Origin: Streptomyces sp. R44
GTDB lineage: Bacteria; Actinomycetota; Actinomycetes; Streptomycetales; Streptomycetaceae
Direction: 5' to 3'
Length of the DNA stretch: 64,000 bases
Assembly (NCBI RefSeq): GCF_041053105.1
Contig: NZ_CP163444.1
Location: forward strand, 806,001 to 870,000
The position numbers and the translations under genes were made by a program. Of the stretch, positions 7,647-16,731 are shown one piece after another (position 1 is the stretch's first letter; each line of letters begins with the position of its first letter). The notes under the pieces are model-generated. The model was given only the letters and a program-made list of their open reading frames with translations, was not told where the DNA came from and ran no database searches.

Positions 7647-8933
7647 ATGACGGAACTGCTGGACAGCGGCGAACGGCTCGGACGCGAGGAGCTGGCGGCC
7701 CTCCAGCTGGAGCGGCTGCGCGCCACCCTGCGTCACGCGTACGAGAACGTGGACTTCTACCGGCGTTCCTTCGACGCGGCCGGACTGACCCCGGACGACT
7801 GCCGTACGCTCGCGGACCTGGCCCGCTTCCCGTTCACCGCCAAGTCGGACCTGCGCGAGCACTACCCCTTCGGCATGTTCGCCGTCGACCAGTCCAGGAT
7901 CCGGCGGATCCACGCCTCCAGCGGCACCACCGGCCGGCCGACCGTCGTCGGCTACACCGAGGCCGACCTGGACATGTGGGCCGACGTGGTGGCCCGCTCC
8001 CTGCGCGCCGCCGGGGCGCGCCCCGGACACAAGGTCCATGTGGCGTACGGATACGGCCTGTTCACCGGGGGCCTGGGCGCGCACTACGGGGCGGAGCGCC
8101 TGGGGTGCACGGTGATCCCGGCCTCCGGCGGCATGACGGCCCGCCAGGTGCAGCTCATCCAGGACTTCCGGCCCGAGATCATCATGGTGACCCCCTCGTA
8201 CATGCTGACGCTGCTCGACGAGTTCGAGCGGCAGGGCGTGGACCCCCGCTCGACCTCGCTGAAGGTGGGCGTCTTCGGCGCGGAGCCGTGGACGGAGGAG
8301 ATGCGCAAGGAGATCGAGGAGCGGTTCGCGATCGACGCGGTCGACATCTACGGCCTGTCGGAGGTCATCGGCCCGGGCGTGGCGCAGGAGTGCGTGGAGA
8401 CCAAGGACGGCCTGCACATCTGGGAGGATCATTTCTACCCGGAGATCGTGGACCCCTTCACCGGCGAGGTGCTGCCCGACGGCGAGGAGGGCGAGCTGGT
8501 CTTCACCTCGCTCACCAAGGAGGCCATGCCGGTGATCCGCTACCGGACCCGTGACCTCACCCGGCTCCTGCCGGGGACCGCGCGGGTGTTCCGCCGGATG
8601 GAGAAGGTCACCGGGCGCAGCGACGACATGATCATCCTGCGTGGGGTGAACCTCTTCCCCACCCAGATCGAGGAGATCGTGCTGCGCACCCCGGGCGTGG
8701 CCCCGCACTTCCAGCTGCGGCTGACCCGGGAGGGCCGGCTCGACCGGCTGACGGTGCGGGCCGAGGCCCGTCCGGACGCGACGCCCGAGGAGCGCGCGGA
8801 GGCGGCCCGGGCGGTCGCGGCGGCGGTGAAGGACGGGGTCGGGGTCTCGGTGGGCGTGGAGGTGGTCGACCCGGAGACGCTGGAGCGCTCGGTGGGCAAG
8901 ATCAAGCGGATCGTGGACCTGCGCGAGGGCTGA
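7647..8933 (+). CDS. paaK: Phenylacetate-CoA ligase
   Basis: A 428-residue member of the PaaK branch of adenylating enzymes, of normal length. It converts phenylacetate, ATP and CoA to phenylacetyl-CoA. Motifs are HASSGTTGRPTVVGY (phosphate loop), DIYGLSEVIGPGVAQEC (adenine pocket), and GRSDDMIILRGVNLFPTQIEE in the C-terminal domain. ATG at 7647 follows GGAGG. The rest of the paa catabolic operon is not in the window, so it works either with unlinked genes or on another aryl acid. The gene symbol is by family resemblance. Confidence 0.9.
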   Translation: MTELLDSGERLGREELAALQLERLRATLRHAYENVDFYRRSFDAAGLTPDDCRTLADLARFPFTAKSDLREHYPFGMFAVDQSRIRRIHASSGTTGRPTVVGYTEADLDMWADVVARSLRAAGARPGHKVHVAYGYGLFTGGLGAHYGAERLGCTVIPASGGMTARQVQLIQDFRPEIIMVTPSYMLTLLDEFERQGVDPRSTSLKVGVFGAEPWTEEMRKEIEERFAIDAVDIYGLSEVIGPGVAQECVETKDGLHIWEDHFYPEIVDPFTGEVLPDGEEGELVFTSLTKEAMPVIRYRTRDLTRLLPGTARVFRRMEKVTGRSDDMIILRGVNLFPTQIEEIVLRTPGVAPHFQLRLTREGRLDRLTVRAEARPDATPEERAEAARAVAAAVKDGVGVSVGVEVVDPETLERSVGKIKRIVDLREG

Positions 8934-8986
8934 GAGGGAGCGCCGGGCCCGGCCGCTGCGTAGCCTGGAGGGAGGAGGTGGTAGCG

Positions 8987-9370
8987 ATGCTGTCGGACTC
9001 CCCCATAGCCGCGATCATTCCGGTCAAGGACTTGGCCCGGGCCAAGCAGTTCTACTCGGAGACCCTCGGACTTCCGCTCGTGAAGGAGACCCCCGAGGAC
9101 ACCAGGTACGAGTGCGGTGGCACGACGATCGGCCTGTACGAGACCCCGCTGGGCGGCGAGGCCGGCCACACGCTGGCGAGCTGGAAGGTCGACGACCTCG
9201 ACGGCGAGATGAAGGAGCTGCGCGACAAGGGCGTCACCTTCGAGGACTACGACCTGCCCGGCATCAAGACGGTCGACGGCGTGGCCGAGACGGAGACCCT
9301 GCGCGGCGCCTGGTTCAAGGACACTGACGGCAACATCCTCTGCGTGGTGGAGGAGAAGGCTCAGGGCTGA
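8987..9370 (+). CDS. VOC-family (glyoxalase/bleomycin-resistance) protein
   Basis: A 127-residue single VOC domain made of two beta-alpha-beta-beta-beta modules. It begins AAIIPVKDLARAKQFYSE and ends WFKDTDGNILCVVEE, which supplies a metal-ligand glutamate in many relatives. ATG at 8987 sits 8 nt after AGGAGG; an in-frame GTG at 8978 overlaps that site and is rejected. The reaction is unknown. Its stop overlaps the stop of the convergent acyl-CoA synthetase gene by 10 nt. Confidence 0.88.
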   Translation: MLSDSPIAAIIPVKDLARAKQFYSETLGLPLVKETPEDTRYECGGTTIGLYETPLGGEAGHTLASWKVDDLDGEMKELRDKGVTFEDYDLPGIKTVDGVAETETLRGAWFKDTDGNILCVVEEKAQG

Positions 9371-10872
9371 GGGGCGAAGCGGTCCCTCAGGTCGCGCTTG
9401 AGGATCTTTCCGCTGGCGTTGCGGGGAAGCGCGTCCACCAGGAAGACGCGCTTCGGCGCCTTGAAGTGGGCGAGCTTCTCGCGTGCGTGGTCGAGGAGTT
9501 CGGCCTCGGTGACCTCGCCGCGCGGGACGACGACGGCTGTGACCGCCTCGATCCACCGGTCGTCGGGGAGGCCGATGACGGCCACCTCGGCGACCCCGGG
9601 GTGGGTGTAGAGCGCGTCCTCGACCTGGCGCGAGGCGACGAGCACACCACCGGAGTTGATGACGTCCTTCACCCGGTCGACGATCGTGAGATAGCCCTCG
9701 GCGTCGCGGACGGCGAGGTCGCCGGAGTGGAACCAGCCGCCCCGGAACGCCTCCTTCGTCTCGTCGGGCTTGCGCCAGTAGCCCTCGCAGAGCTGCGGGG
9801 AGCGGTAGACGATCTCCCCCGGGGTGCCGTCGGGGACGTCCTCGCCGTCCTCGCCGACGACGCGCGCCTCGACGTGGCGGACGGGGCGGCCGCAGGAGTC
9901 CATGCGGCCCTCGTGCTCGTCCGGGCCGAGGACGGTGGCGAGCGGGCCGATCTCCGACTGGCCGAAGCAGTTGTAGAAGGCGAGCTCGGGCAGCCGGGCG
10001 CGCAGCCGCTCCAGGACGGGTACGGGCATGATCGAGGCGCCGTAGTAGGCCTTGCGCAGGGCGGAGAGGTCGCGGGAAGCGAACTCGGGGTGGTTGGCGA
10101 GGGCGATCCACACGGTCGGCGGGGCGAAGAGGCTGTCGGCGCGGCCCGCCTCGACGAGGTCGAACAGGACGGCCGGGTCGGGTCCGTCGACGATGGTGTT
10201 CTCGGCGCCGACGGCGAGGTAGGGCAGCAGGAAGACGTGCATCTGCGCCGAGTGGTAGAGCGGCAGCGCGTGCACCGGGCGGTCGTCCTCGCTCAGGTCG
10301 AGGGCCTCGATCGCGCTGGCGTACTCGTGGGCGAGGGCGAGGTGGGTCATCACCGCGCCCTTGGGGAGTGCGGTGGTGCCCGAGGTGTAGAGCAGCTGGG
10401 CGACGTCGCGAGCATCGCGGTCGGTGAGGTACTCGTCCGGCTCGGCGAGGGCGTCGAGCAGTGAACCGGGCGCGTCCCGCAGCGCCTTGACCGCGAATCC
10501 CCCGGGGATCCGGTCGGCGAGGGCGGGGTCGGCGAGCACGAGGGAACTGTCCGACTGCTCCAGGAGGTACGCCAGGTCCTCGCCGGTCAGATGGTGGTTC
10601 ACGGGTACGTGGATCAGGCCGGCCCGGGCGCAGGCGAGGAACGCGATGAGGTAGGCGTCCGAGTTGTGGCCGTACGTGGCGACCCGGGCGTACTCCGGCA
10701 GGGCGATCCCGTGCTCCGGCTCGCGCAGGACGGCGGCGGCCGTGGAGACGGCGGCGTCCAGCTCCGCGTACGTCCAGGTCCGGTCGGCGTAGCGGAGGGC
10801 GATCCGGTCGGGCACGCGCCGGGCGCTCGCGCGCAGGAAGCCGTCGACGGTGCGGCTCAGGAGTCGGTCCAT
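9361..10872 (-). CDS. AMP-forming acyl-CoA synthetase (FadD-like)
   Basis: A 503-residue full-length ANL enzyme. Motifs are LLYTSGTTALPKGAV (A3), NCFGQSEIGPL (A5), FHSGDLAVRDAEGYLTIVDR (A7) and NASGKILKRDLRDRF with the C-terminal catalytic lysine. It activates a fatty, aryl or steroid-type acid to its CoA thioester; the substrate cannot be assigned. ATG at 10872 is chosen because homology begins there; the frame runs on upstream only as a shadow of the acylase gene. It is a single gene, divergent from the secreted acylase. Confidence 0.9.
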   Translation of the reverse strand: MDRLLSRTVDGFLRASARRVPDRIALRYADRTWTYAELDAAVSTAAAVLREPEHGIALPEYARVATYGHNSDAYLIAFLACARAGLIHVPVNHHLTGEDLAYLLEQSDSSLVLADPALADRIPGGFAVKALRDAPGSLLDALAEPDEYLTDRDARDVAQLLYTSGTTALPKGAVMTHLALAHEYASAIEALDLSEDDRPVHALPLYHSAQMHVFLLPYLAVGAENTIVDGPDPAVLFDLVEAGRADSLFAPPTVWIALANHPEFASRDLSALRKAYYGASIMPVPVLERLRARLPELAFYNCFGQSEIGPLATVLGPDEHEGRMDSCGRPVRHVEARVVGEDGEDVPDGTPGEIVYRSPQLCEGYWRKPDETKEAFRGGWFHSGDLAVRDAEGYLTIVDRVKDVINSGGVLVASRQVEDALYTHPGVAEVAVIGLPDDRWIEAVTAVVVPRGEVTEAELLDHAREKLAHFKAPKRVFLVDALPRNASGKILKRDLRDRFAPQP

Positions 10873-11028
10873 GCGGTGATCCTCGGCGCGGAGCGGGCGG
10901 CAGGTCAAGTACCGCGCGGCGCGCCGTACATACCCGGACCTCGGATACCGAACGGGATGTTGACAAGGGGCCGTGCAACTGCGTGCATGGTCCAACCCGT
11001 CGTGCTCATCCGTCCGTTGGGAGGCATC

Positions 11029-13437
11029 TTGCACCTCCGTACCCGTCTGAAACACCTCGCGCTCACCGGCGCGGCCCTCGCCGTCGTCACGGCCTCGCTG
11101 CCCGGCGCGGCGGCCGCCGACTCCGGGGACCGGGACCGTCATCCGTCCGACCGGGGCCTGTCGGCCGTCATCCGCTACACCGAGTACGGCATCCCGCACA
11201 TCGTCGCGAAGGACTACGCGAACCTGGGGTTCGGCACGGGCTGGGCCCAGGCCGCCGACCAGGTCTGTGTGCTCGCCGACGGCTTCCTGACCGTGAACGG
11301 TGAACGCTCCCGGTACTTCGGCCCGGGCGCCGCCCCGGACGGCTCCCTCTCCTCCGCCACGACGAACCTCTCCAGTGATCTCTACTTCCGTGGCGTGAAG
11401 GACGCGGGCACGGTCGAGGAGCTCCTCGAAACCCCGGCGCCGACCGGTCCGAGCCGGGAACTGAAGGAGCTGATGCGGGGCTGGGCGGCCGGCTACAACG
11501 CCTGGCTGCGGAAGAACCGGATCACCGATCCGGCCTGCGCGGACGCCGACTGGGTCCGTCCCGTGACCGCGCTCGACGTGGCCCGGCGCGGCTTCGCCGT
11601 CTCGGTGCTCGGCGGCCAGGGCAGGGCCGTGGACGGCATCACGGCCGCCGCGCCGCCGGCCGCCGCGCCCACCTCGGCCGCCCGCTCGGGCGGCACCGGT
11701 CCGGAGGGCCCCGACCCCGCCCGTACGGCCGAGGCGGCGCGCGAGCTGTTCGCTCCCGAGAACGCCACCATGGGCTCCAACGCCGTCGCGTTCTCGGGGG
11801 CCACGACGGCGAACGGGCGCGGGCTGCTCCTGGGGAACCCGCACTACCCGTGGCAGGGCGGCCGCCGGTTCTGGCAGTCGCAGCAGACCATCCCGGGCGA
11901 GCTGAACGTCTCCGGCGCCTCGCTCCTCGGCACGACCGTCGTCAACATCGGCTTCAACGACAAGGTCGCCTGGAGCCACACCGTCGCCACCGGGGTGCCG
12001 CTCAACCTGCACCAGCTGACGCTCGCCCCCGGCGACCCGACGTCCTACCTGGTGGACGGCCGGCCGGAGCGGATGACCGCGCGCGAGGTGACCGTGGCGG
12101 TCAAGGACGGCGCCCCCGTCACCCGTATCCAGTGGTGGACCCGGTACGGCCCCGTCGTCGGCGGCCTCGGCGCGCAGCTGCCGCTGCCCTGGACCGCGAC
12201 CACGGCGTACGCGCTGAACGACCCCAACGCCGCCAACCTGCGCGGCTCCGACACCGCGCTCGGCTTCGGGAAGGCCCGGTCCGCGCAGGACATCGCCGAC
12301 ACGCTGGCGCGCACCCAGGGGCTGCCCTGGGTCAACACGATCGCGGCGGACTCCGCGGGGCACTCCCTCTTCACCCAGTCCCAGGTGCTCCCCCGGATCA
12401 CCGACGAGCTCGCCGCGCGCTGCTCCACCCCGCTCGGCCGGGCCACCTACCCGGCCTCGGGCGTCGCCGTGCTCGACGGCTCGCGGTCGGACTGCGCGCT
12501 CGGCTCCGACCCGGACGCGGTGCAGCCGGGGGTCTTCGGCCCGGCGCGGATGCCCGTCCTGCGGGACACCCCGTACGTGGAGAACTCCAACGACAGCGCC
12601 TGGCTGGCCAACGCCGACCGGCCGCTGACCGGTTACGAGCGGATCTTCGGCACGATCGCCGTCCCGCGCTCGCTGCGCACCCGGGGCGGGATCGAGGACG
12701 TGTCGGCGATGGCGGACCGGGGCGCGCTCACGGTGGCCGACCTCCAGCGCCAGCAGTTCGCGAACCGGGCGACCGCCGGTGACCTCGCGGCGGGCGACGC
12801 GGCGAAGGCCTGCGCGTCGGTGCTGCCGGAGGACCCGGAGGTCTGCCGGGTGATCGGGGACTGGGACCGGACGGTGAACACCGACAGCCGGGGCGCGCTG
12901 CTCTTCGACCGCTTCTGGCGGAAGTTCACCGCCACGGTGCCGCCGGCCGACCAGTGGAGGGTGCCGTTCTCCGCGGCCGACCCGGTCCGCACCCCGCACA
13001 CCCTCGACACGGGGGCGCCCGGCTTCGCGCAGGCCCTCAAGGCCGCGGCGGCGGACCTGCGGGCGGCGGGCATCGCCCTGGACGCACCGCTCGGCGCCCA
13101 CCAGTTCGTCGTACGGAACGGGGAGCGGATCCCGGTGAGCGGCGGGACCGAGTCGCTGGGCGTCTGGAACAAGACCGAGCCCGTGTGGAACGCGGCGGGC
13201 GGCGGCTATGTGGAGGTCGCGCACGGGACGAGCCATGTGCAGGCGGTCGGCTGGGACGGGAGCCGGTGCCCGGTGGCCCGCACCCTGCTCTCGTACTCCC
13301 AGTCCTCGAACCCGGCTTCGCCGCACTTCAGTGACCAGACCCGGCTGTTCGCGGGCGAGCGCTGGGTGACCTCCCGCTTCTGCGAGAAGGACATCCTGCG
13401 CTCGCCCGGCCTGAAGGTGGTCGTGGTCAGGGGCTGA
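11029..13437 (+). CDS. Secreted penicillin-acylase-family Ntn hydrolase (AHL/aculeacin acylase-like)
   Basis: An approximately 802-residue precursor. A Sec signal peptide (KHLALTGAALAVVTASLPGAAAADS) is followed by the alpha chain, a spacer, and a beta chain that should begin at the nucleophile Ser250 in ATMG-SNAVAFSG. VENSNDSAWLANADRPLTG is typical of the AhlM, aculeacin and PvdQ branch, which cleaves long-chain amides (acyl-homoserine lactones, lipopeptides, penicillin V). TTG at 11029 has GGGAGG 4 nt upstream, rather close; ATG at 10987 is the alternative and adds 14 residues before the signal peptide. It overlaps the convergent antiporter by 11 nt at its 3' end. Confidence 0.88.
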   Translation: MHLRTRLKHLALTGAALAVVTASLPGAAAADSGDRDRHPSDRGLSAVIRYTEYGIPHIVAKDYANLGFGTGWAQAADQVCVLADGFLTVNGERSRYFGPGAAPDGSLSSATTNLSSDLYFRGVKDAGTVEELLETPAPTGPSRELKELMRGWAAGYNAWLRKNRITDPACADADWVRPVTALDVARRGFAVSVLGGQGRAVDGITAAAPPAAAPTSAARSGGTGPEGPDPARTAEAARELFAPENATMGSNAVAFSGATTANGRGLLLGNPHYPWQGGRRFWQSQQTIPGELNVSGASLLGTTVVNIGFNDKVAWSHTVATGVPLNLHQLTLAPGDPTSYLVDGRPERMTAREVTVAVKDGAPVTRIQWWTRYGPVVGGLGAQLPLPWTATTAYALNDPNAANLRGSDTALGFGKARSAQDIADTLARTQGLPWVNTIAADSAGHSLFTQSQVLPRITDELAARCSTPLGRATYPASGVAVLDGSRSDCALGSDPDAVQPGVFGPARMPVLRDTPYVENSNDSAWLANADRPLTGYERIFGTIAVPRSLRTRGGIEDVSAMADRGALTVADLQRQQFANRATAGDLAAGDAAKACASVLPEDPEVCRVIGDWDRTVNTDSRGALLFDRFWRKFTATVPPADQWRVPFSAADPVRTPHTLDTGAPGFAQALKAAAADLRAAGIALDAPLGAHQFVVRNGERIPVSGGTESLGVWNKTEPVWNAAGGGYVEVAHGTSHVQAVGWDGSRCPVARTLLSYSQSSNPASPHFSDQTRLFAGERWVTSRFCEKDILRSPGLKVVVVRG

Positions 13438-14542
13438 ACGACAGGAACACGAAGGCGGCGAAGATCGAGAGGTGGACGCTGCCCTGAAGGAGGGTGGCCC
13501 GTCCCGGCACCACCGTCAGGGCGCCCACCACGGCCGTGAGCACGAGCAGCACCATGTGGAGGGGCCCCAGGCCGAGGATCAGGGGCCCGTCCAGCCAGAT
13601 CGAGGCGAGCGCGATCGAGGGGATCGTCAGGCCGATGCTGGCGATGGCCGAGCCGTAGGCCAGGTTCATGCTGGTCTGCATGCGGTCCCGGCTCGCCGCG
13701 CGCACGGCGGCGAGCGTCTCGGGAAGCAGCACCATCAGGGCGATGACGACACCGACGACCGCCTTGGGCAGGCCCGCGGAGGCGACGGCGTCCTCGATGG
13801 TGGGCGAGACGAGCTTGGCGTTGCCGACGACGGCGACGAGCGCGACCACGAGCAGGCCGAGGCTGAACCAGGCGTCGCGGGCGGTGGGCGGCGCGGCGTG
13901 CTCGTCCTCCGACTCCGGGATCCCCCGGTCCGGCCGTGGCACGGGCAGGAAGTAGTCGCGGTGCCGGACGGTCTGCACGGCGACGAACACCCCGTAGAGG
14001 ATGAGCGAGGAGACCGCGGCGAAGGCGAGCTGTGCGGCGGAGAACTCGGGGCCGGGGTGGCTCGTCGTGAAGGTCGGCAGGACGAGCGTCATGGTCGCGA
14101 GGGTGCAGACGACGGCGAGCTCGCCTCCGGAACCCTCCGCGTTGAAGACCGCGACCCGGTTCCGCAGGGCGCCGACGAGCAGGGAGAGGCCGACGATGCC
14201 GTTGCAGGTGATCATGACGGCGGCGAAGACCGTGTCGCGGGCGTAGCTCGTCGCCTTGTCCCCGCCTCCGATCATCAGCATGACGATCAGTCCGACCTCG
14301 ATGACGGTCACGGCCACGGCGAGGACGAGGGAGCCGAAGGGTTCGCCGATGCGGTGGGCGATGACCTCGGCGTGATGCACGGCCGAGAGCACCCCGGCGA
14401 ACAGGCAGACGACGACGATCGCCACCGCGAAGCCCGGGAGCTCACGCCCCCAGGCGAGGGCGAGCACAAGCGCCGCCACCACCGGCCCCCAGGTGGTCCA
14501 CTGCCGTGCCCTTGCCGTCACCGTCGAACTCATGATCCGCAT
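13427..14542 (-). CDS. chaA: ChaA-type Ca2+/H+ (cation) antiporter
   Basis: A 371-residue membrane protein with about 11 transmembrane segments in two halves, as in the CaCA superfamily. Acidic alpha-repeat motifs are AHRIGEPFGSLVLAVAVTVIE in the first half and VVIALMVLLPETLAAVRA in the second. An acidic cytoplasmic loop (PESEDEHAAP) separates the halves. It would export Ca2+ or Na+ in exchange for protons across the cytoplasmic membrane. ATG at 14533 is an equally possible start and neither has a clear ribosome site. Confidence 0.88.
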   Translation of the reverse strand: MRIMSSTVTARARQWTTWGPVVAALVLALAWGRELPGFAVAIVVVCLFAGVLSAVHHAEVIAHRIGEPFGSLVLAVAVTVIEVGLIVMLMIGGGDKATSYARDTVFAAVMITCNGIVGLSLLVGALRNRVAVFNAEGSGGELAVVCTLATMTLVLPTFTTSHPGPEFSAAQLAFAAVSSLILYGVFVAVQTVRHRDYFLPVPRPDRGIPESEDEHAAPPTARDAWFSLGLLVVALVAVVGNAKLVSPTIEDAVASAGLPKAVVGVVIALMVLLPETLAAVRAASRDRMQTSMNLAYGSAIASIGLTIPSIALASIWLDGPLILGLGPLHMVLLVLTAVVGALTVVPGRATLLQGSVHLSIFAAFVFLSFSP

Positions 14543-14575
14543 ATTGCCACAAGAGGGCCTTTACGCCCGATTCGC

Positions 14576-15058
14576 TCAGCCCTCGGGATCGGCAAGGCCG
14601 TTCTCGTACGCGGCGAGGGTCTCGACGAACATCCGCCGTTCGGCCGGGCCGAGGGGTGCGAGGGCCGCGCGCCAGGCGCCGGCGCTGCGGCCCAGCCAGC
14701 CGTCGATGGCGGGGCGGTGCGCCTCGGCGATGGAGACGATCTTCCGCCGGCGGTCGGCGGGGTCCTCGGTCCGCTCCAGGACGCCCTTCTTTGCGAGGTC
14801 GCCGACCATCAGGCTCACGGTGGTCGGGGCGACCTCCAGACGGGCGGCGAGCTCGTTGACGCCGAGCGGCCCGTCGAAGAGGAGGTAGGCAAGGAGGGAG
14901 AGGTGACGGGGCGCCAGGGTGAGGGACTGCAGCTCGTCGGGGATCCTGATGCGCTTGACCCGTCCGACCATCCGGGGCATGAGCAGCAGCAGCGTACGGA
15001 CGGCGTCGTCGACGTCCGGCCCGTCGGCGCTCCGGTCGCCGTGGTCCGCGATTGACAC
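14576..15058 (-). CDS. MarR-family transcriptional regulator
   Basis: A 160-residue MarR protein. The winged helix occupies about residues 50-130 (GVNELAARLEVAPTTVSLMVGDLAKKGVLERTEDPADRRR), with the DRR wing motif. It is divergent from the nitroreductase/hemerythrin fusion. A perfect 17-bp palindrome lies between them and is the obvious operator for autoregulation and control of the neighbour. The ligand is unknown; a redox or phenolic signal would fit. Confidence 0.92.
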   Translation of the reverse strand: MSIADHGDRSADGPDVDDAVRTLLLLMPRMVGRVKRIRIPDELQSLTLAPRHLSLLAYLLFDGPLGVNELAARLEVAPTTVSLMVGDLAKKGVLERTEDPADRRRKIVSIAEAHRPAIDGWLGRSAGAWRAALAPLGPAERRMFVETLAAYENGLADPEG

Positions 15059-15078
15059 CCTGCACCCTCCGATTTAGC

Positions 15079-15095
15079 TTTGCTTTCAAAGCAAA
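15079..15095. promoter_or_regulatory. Perfect MarR-type palindrome
   Basis: TTTGCTTT-C-AAAGCAAA has 8-bp arms around a single base. It is the most A+T-rich patch of this gap and lies 21 nt from the MarR start and 39 nt from the fusion-protein start. Size and symmetry match typical MarR operators. Confidence 0.75.
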
Positions 15096-15133
15096 TAGAT
15101 CTGCCGTGATCGATGCTACCGAAGGGCACCGTC

Positions 15134-15967
15134 ATGTCCGAGTTCAATCAGCGGGTCATCTTGGAGTTCCGCGCCAACGGCGGCCGCGTGGGCGGGATGT
15201 TCGAAGGCGCCTCCTTACTCCTCCTCACCACGACCGGCGCCCGCAGCGGACGGCCCCACACCAACCCCGCCGTGTACGTACGCGACGGGGCCCGGCTCCT
15301 CGTCTTCGCGTCGAACGCCGGCGGACCGAAGCACCCGGCCTGGTTCCACAACCTCCGCGCCGACGCGCACGTCACCGTCGAACTCGGCACACCCGACGGG
15401 ACCGTCGAGCGCTTCGCGGCGAGGGCGGTGGTGACGGAGGGCGAGGAACGGGACCGGCTGTACGCGCAGCAGGCCGCGCGCGATCCCGCGTTCGCCGGCT
15501 ACCAGGCCGGCACGGACCGGGTCATCCCCGTCGTCGCCCTGCACCGCGTCGACCTCACCGACCCCGCGCGGCACCGGGCGATCGCCGCCCACCTCGTCGA
15601 GGTCCACGACGAACTCCGGGCCGAACTCGCCGCGCTCCGCGAGGGCCTGGGCGCCCCGGCGCCCACGCTCGGCAGGCAGCTCGCCCGGCACTGCCTCGGC
15701 CTCTGCGGCGCACTCCACGCCCACCACCACAACGAGGACGGCGTCTTCGACCTCCTGGAGCGCCAGTTCCCGGACCTCGCCGACTCCCTGGACCGGATGC
15801 GCCGGGAGCACCGGGTGGTCGCCCGCACGGTCGACGAGCTGGAGGCCCTGCTGGCCTCCGACGCCGACCCGGCGACCCTGCGCACCGAGGTCGACCGCCT
15901 GGCGACGAGCCTGGAGGAGCACTTCGCCTACGAGGAGTCCCAGCTGCTTCCGGCCCTGGCGCCGTAG
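15134..15967 (+). CDS. F420-dependent nitroreductase (DDN-like) fused to a hemerythrin domain
   Basis: A 277-residue two-domain protein. Residues 1-125 are a split-barrel deazaflavin-dependent nitroreductase domain (LLLLTTTGARSGRPHTNPAVY, GGPKHPAWFHNLRADAHVTVE). Residues about 130-277 are a hemerythrin-type four-helix bundle (ALHAHHHNEDGVFDLLE, EEHFAYEESQLLPAL) that should bind a di-iron centre. This pairs F420H2 chemistry with an O2- or NO-sensing module. ATG at 15134 has GAAGGG upstream. Codon 28 is TTA, so translation should depend on the bldA tRNA. Likely controlled by the divergent MarR. Confidence 0.88.
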   Translation: MSEFNQRVILEFRANGGRVGGMFEGASLLLLTTTGARSGRPHTNPAVYVRDGARLLVFASNAGGPKHPAWFHNLRADAHVTVELGTPDGTVERFAARAVVTEGEERDRLYAQQAARDPAFAGYQAGTDRVIPVVALHRVDLTDPARHRAIAAHLVEVHDELRAELAALREGLGAPAPTLGRQLARHCLGLCGALHAHHHNEDGVFDLLERQFPDLADSLDRMRREHRVVARTVDELEALLASDADPATLRTEVDRLATSLEEHFAYEESQLLPALAP

Positions 15968-15973
15968 CACCGG

Positions 15974-16642
15974 TCAGACGCGCCAGTCCTCGCAGTACTG
16001 GAGGTGCAGGGCGCCCGGCACGTTCCGGCGGGTCCGGGGCCGGGTCCAGGGGCCGGAGCCGAACTCCACGCAGAAGTGTCCGGCGCCCGGATGGCGGTAC
16101 CGGTGGGACGGGGCCTCGTCGAGGAGCCCGCGCAGCACGGTCCCGTGCTCGCGGAACGCGGTGGCGCTGCCCACGACGAAGAGCGTGTGCGCCGCGATGT
16201 CGAAGCCGAGGTGGTCCCGGTACGTGGCGTGGTGCCGGCGCTCGTGGTCGATGGCGCCCTCGTCCGGGAAGTCACGCTCCGGGGTGGCGGCGGTGTGCGG
16301 CCGGCCGGTTCCGAGCCGGGCCCGGACCCGCTTCCACGCGGCGGTGGGGAACTGCAGACTGTGGTGGACCAGGACCAGGTCGAGCGCCACCGGTTCGCCC
16401 TCCCCCATGACGCCGTCGGGGGCGGGGTTGGCCCGGAGCGGGAGGTGGACCAGGGAGCGCGCGGAGCGGGCGGCCAGTGCCCACAGCGCGGTGAGCCGCT
16501 CGGCGCCGTCCCGGTCCGCGTACATCGACAGCCAGTGGCCGTCGTCGCGCAGGGCGAGCCGCGCCGGGGCGGGGTCCGGTCTGACGACCCTGACCTCGTC
16601 GCCGCCCAGCCGCACCTTGTGCACCCGCACCCGCTGTTCCAC
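15974..16642 (-). CDS. Conserved hypothetical protein
   Basis: A 222-residue soluble protein I cannot assign. It starts at GTG (EQRVRVHKVRLGGDEVRV) and ends with GALHLQYCEDWRV. It contains many His and Trp residues (HHATYRDHLGFDIAAHTLF) and no membrane segment or signal peptide. Codon usage matches its neighbours. It converges on the fusion protein and is divergent from the AlkD-like gene, so it is probably monocistronic. Confidence 0.7.
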   Translation of the reverse strand: MEQRVRVHKVRLGGDEVRVVRPDPAPARLALRDDGHWLSMYADRDGAERLTALWALAARSARSLVHLPLRANPAPDGVMGEGEPVALDLVLVHHSLQFPTAAWKRVRARLGTGRPHTAATPERDFPDEGAIDHERRHHATYRDHLGFDIAAHTLFVVGSATAFREHGTVLRGLLDEAPSHRYRHPGAGHFCVEFGSGPWTRPRTRRNVPGALHLQYCEDWRV

Positions 16643-16731
16643 ACGCCCCCCGCATCGTCGATCCGCCGCACCCTAACCCGGCGCGTGTCCGGCATAGGCT
16701 GCATTTCACAGGCGACGGACAGGAGGACGAG

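Noticed and set aside
10960..10965. TTGACA as a -35 box for the acylase gene
   Set aside because: No acceptable -10 hexamer lies 16-19 nt downstream, so I do not call a promoter.
10873..13326. In-frame upstream extension of the acyl-CoA synthetase through the acylase gene
   Set aside because: Homology starts at the ATG at 10872; the extension is antisense to the acylase and low-complexity.
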